Shown here piece after piece: positions 5,097-6,055 of a stretch of DNA of 6,055 bases (position 1 is the stretch's first letter; each line of letters starts with the position of its first letter). The stretch comes from Lentisphaeria bacterium. GTDB lineage: Bacteria > Verrucomicrobiota > Lentisphaeria > Victivallales > UBA1829. The notes beneath the pieces were generated by a model. It was not told the origin of the DNA. It worked only from the letters and a program-made list of their open reading frames with translations, and did no database searches. The stretch is from contig JAFVRL010000101.1 of NCBI GenBank assembly GCA_017504325.1, positions 1 to 6,055 on the forward strand, given 5' to 3'. The position numbers and the translations under genes are program-made.

Positions 5097-5753
5097 TCAT
5101 ATAATGCTGTAATCACCGTCCCGCAATACTGCAACAAGATCCTCCATACATTTTACCACTCTGCCGGTAACGATACCGCTGCCGGCGGCATCCTGTTTTT
5201 GATGACAATCCGAGCCGCCGATCTTGTGAAGACCGAATTTTTCCGCCCACAGCAATGCAATATCGTTTCTGCTGTCATGCCGGGGATGAGTATTTTTCAC
5301 CTCCAAACCGAAAAGACAGGCGGGATCCACGATTTTCATTCCTTTGCGGAAAGGATGTGCCTGGTAGAAAAGGAACCCTTTATCCCGGGCAACGGCACCG
5401 AACTCCTCCGCAGTCATCCGGAAAAATCTCCTGTACTCCCCGGCGGTCTCCCGATCCATCCCGTAAACAAGATAATCATTGGACGAACCGTCAAACCGTA
5501 TCTCATACCCGTTAAAGACAAGGACTCCTTTTTGCGCGCCGTATGCGCCGGCTTTACGGAAGACCGTATAATAAAACTCTTCAAAATCCTTTATCCCCTC
5601 TTTTTCAAGGCGGTCAGCTGTTTCATTGTTGAAATGATTTGTCAGAACGATCCCGTCATAGCCAGCGGCAGCGTAAAGGTCAATGACCTCTTCCACAGAA
5701 AGTTTCCCGCAGGCGGAGATCTCTTTTGAATGCACATGAAGATCGATTTTCAT
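5097..5753 (-). CDS. PHP-domain metal-dependent phosphoesterase
   Basis: The 218-residue protein is a stand-alone PHP domain, a TIM-barrel-like fold that binds two or three metal ions and hydrolyses phosphoesters. Likely metal ligands are visible in the family order: H6 and H8 in DLHVH, H40 in TNHF, E84 in NGYEI, H133 in QAHPF, H159 in HPRHD, and D182 and H184 in GGSDCH. TNH replaces the more common TDH. The domain fills the whole protein, with no polymerase, histidinol or nucleotide-binding module attached, and there is no signal peptide, so it should be cytosolic. CAGGA lies 7 nt before the ATG. It heads the run of minus-strand genes. PHP-type phosphatases such as CpsB act on phosphotyrosine, and the neighbouring LMW-PTP makes that possible here, but the substrate could equally be a nucleotide or sugar phosphate. 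Confidence 0.88.
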   Translation of the reverse strand: MKIDLHVHSKEISACGKLSVEEVIDLYAAAGYDGIVLTNHFNNETADRLEKEGIKDFEEFYYTVFRKAGAYGAQKGVLVFNGYEIRFDGSSNDYLVYGMDRETAGEYRRFFRMTAEEFGAVARDKGFLFYQAHPFRKGMKIVDPACLFGLEVKNTHPRHDSRNDIALLWAEKFGLHKIGGSDCHQKQDAAGSGIVTGRVVKCMEDLVAVLRDGDYSII

Positions 5754-5789
5754 TTTTTTCCTGAATATTTTTTTACTGTAAGCAATGAT

Positions 5790-5817
5790 CTTATAAATTT
5801 ATCATCAAATATGCAAA
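5790..5817 (-). promoter_or_regulatory. Candidate promoter for the PHP/phosphatase genes
   Basis: The minus strand carries TTTGCA (5812-5817, four of six matches to -35), a 16-bp spacer and TATAAG (5790-5795, five of six matches to -10). A start near 5783 would give a leader of about 30 nt to the PHP gene ATG at 5753, with the ribosome-binding site inside it. The surrounding sequence is AT-rich. It has been judged against the sigma-70 consensus only. Confidence 0.4.
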
Positions 5818-5859
5818 AAGTCAAGTCCGTCCCCTTTAAAGAAACCGCCATTGAGAAAA

Positions 5860-5898
5860 AACGGCTTTTTCCTGTTTCAGGTTTGCAAATCAGCCGTT
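5860..5898. repeat. Nested inverted repeats in the divergent intergenic region
   Basis: AACGGCT (5860-5866) and AGCCGTT (5892-5898) form a perfect 7-bp inverted repeat around a 25-nt interval, and inside it CCTG-TTT-CAGG (5871-5881) forms a smaller hairpin. TTCAGGT also occurs twice, at 5877-5883 and 5897-5903. The outer right arm falls in the spacer of the candidate plus-strand promoter just downstream of its -35, so an operator dyad is a reasonable guess. No T-run follows as expected for a terminator, and no plus-strand gene lies upstream to need one. Confidence 0.5.
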
Positions 5899-5911
5899 CA
5901 GGTGGTATCTT
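5883..5911 (+). promoter_or_regulatory. Candidate promoter for the solute-binding lipoprotein gene
   Basis: TTGCAA (5883-5888, four of six matches to -35) is followed by a 17-bp spacer and TATCTT (5906-5911, four of six matches to -10). The -10 is preceded by TGG, an extended -10 pattern. The start would fall near 5918, about 30 nt before the ATG. A small inverted repeat, GTATC (5905-5909) and GATAC (5917-5921), spans the -10 and start site. Confidence 0.4.
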
Positions 5912-5947
5912 AATGGGATACATGTTTTAATATAAGGAAAAGACATA

Positions 5948-6055
5948 ATGAAAACGATTCTCAACATTCTCTTTCTGCTTTCGGCAGTGTTCTTTTGCAG
6001 CTGCGGGAAGTCGGACAAGCCGAAACTCACCATGGTGACAGAAGCAACCTTCCCC
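5948..6055 (+). CDS. Probable amino-acid ABC transporter substrate-binding lipoprotein, N-terminus only
   Basis: Thirty-six codons are visible before the right edge. The product begins MKTILNILFLLSAVFFCSCGKSDK, a short positive start, a hydrophobic core and a lipobox-like end at FCSC. This suggests a lipoprotein signal with C19 (or, less likely, C17) as the lipidated residue. The mature part continues KPKLTMVTEATFP, which resembles the first strand of family 3 solute-binding proteins (often KLTVGT-ATYPPFE), the periplasmic receptors of polar amino-acid ABC importers. AAGGA lies 9 nt before the ATG. It is transcribed away from the PHP gene. The family call rests on about a dozen mature residues and is provisional; the signal peptide is well supported. 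Confidence 0.68.
   Translation, partial: MKTILNILFLLSAVFFCSCGKSDKPKLTMVTEATFP

Larger units (their letters stand above)
5754..5947. other. Divergent intergenic region
   Basis: These 194 bp separate two genes transcribed away from each other. They hold back-to-back promoter candidates, the ribosome-binding sites of both genes, the nested inverted repeats at 5860-5898 and an AT-rich stretch at 5761-5820. I see no small gene with a good ribosome-binding site and no known riboswitch that I can recognise. Confidence 0.7.

Noticed and set aside
4881..5729. A 282-codon open frame on the plus strand opposite the phosphatase and PHP genes
   Set aside because: The minus-strand frames carry intact catalytic motifs of two known enzyme families; the plus-strand frame has none.

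Overview
The window comes from a bacterial chromosome of roughly balanced base composition. About 60% of it is the downstream part of the S10 ribosomal-protein cluster running into the spc cluster, on the minus strand. The L16, L29, L24 and S17 sequences look most like the PVC group (Lentisphaerae/Verrucomicrobia/Kiritimatiellae type). This is a judgement from memory of family sequences, not a search, and should be treated as tentative. The rpsN product is the short zinc-ribbon form of S14.

Layout, read in the direction of transcription (right to left): a divergent promoter region (about 5754-5947); a PHP-domain metallophosphoesterase (5097-5753); a low-molecular-weight protein tyrosine phosphatase (4617-5078); an unrecognised envelope-type coiled-coil protein (3728-4558); a 78-bp AT-rich gap; then rplV, rpsC, rplP, rpmC, rpsQ, rplN, rplX, rplE, rpsN and rpsH, the last running off the left edge. 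On the plus strand, the right edge holds the first 36 codons of a lipoprotein that looks like an amino-acid ABC transporter substrate-binding protein.

The ribosomal genes keep the canonical order and are tightly packed. A 1-nt stop/start overlap (rplN/rplX) and a 53-nt out-of-frame overlap (rpsC/rplP) suggest strong translational coupling. Two points stand out. First, the cluster starts abruptly at rplV: rpsS, rplB and the rest of the upstream S10 genes are absent and an envelope-type gene sits in their place, so the S10 cluster appears split. Second, L24 has a weakened KOW motif and lacks the usual C-terminal segment, which is replaced by a short Ala/Lys/Glu/Pro tail. The PHP and tyrosine phosphatase genes are 18 nt apart and probably form one transcription unit, perhaps together with the coiled-coil gene. 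No RNA genes, CRISPR arrays or mobile elements were seen, and nothing here is convincingly an undescribed system.
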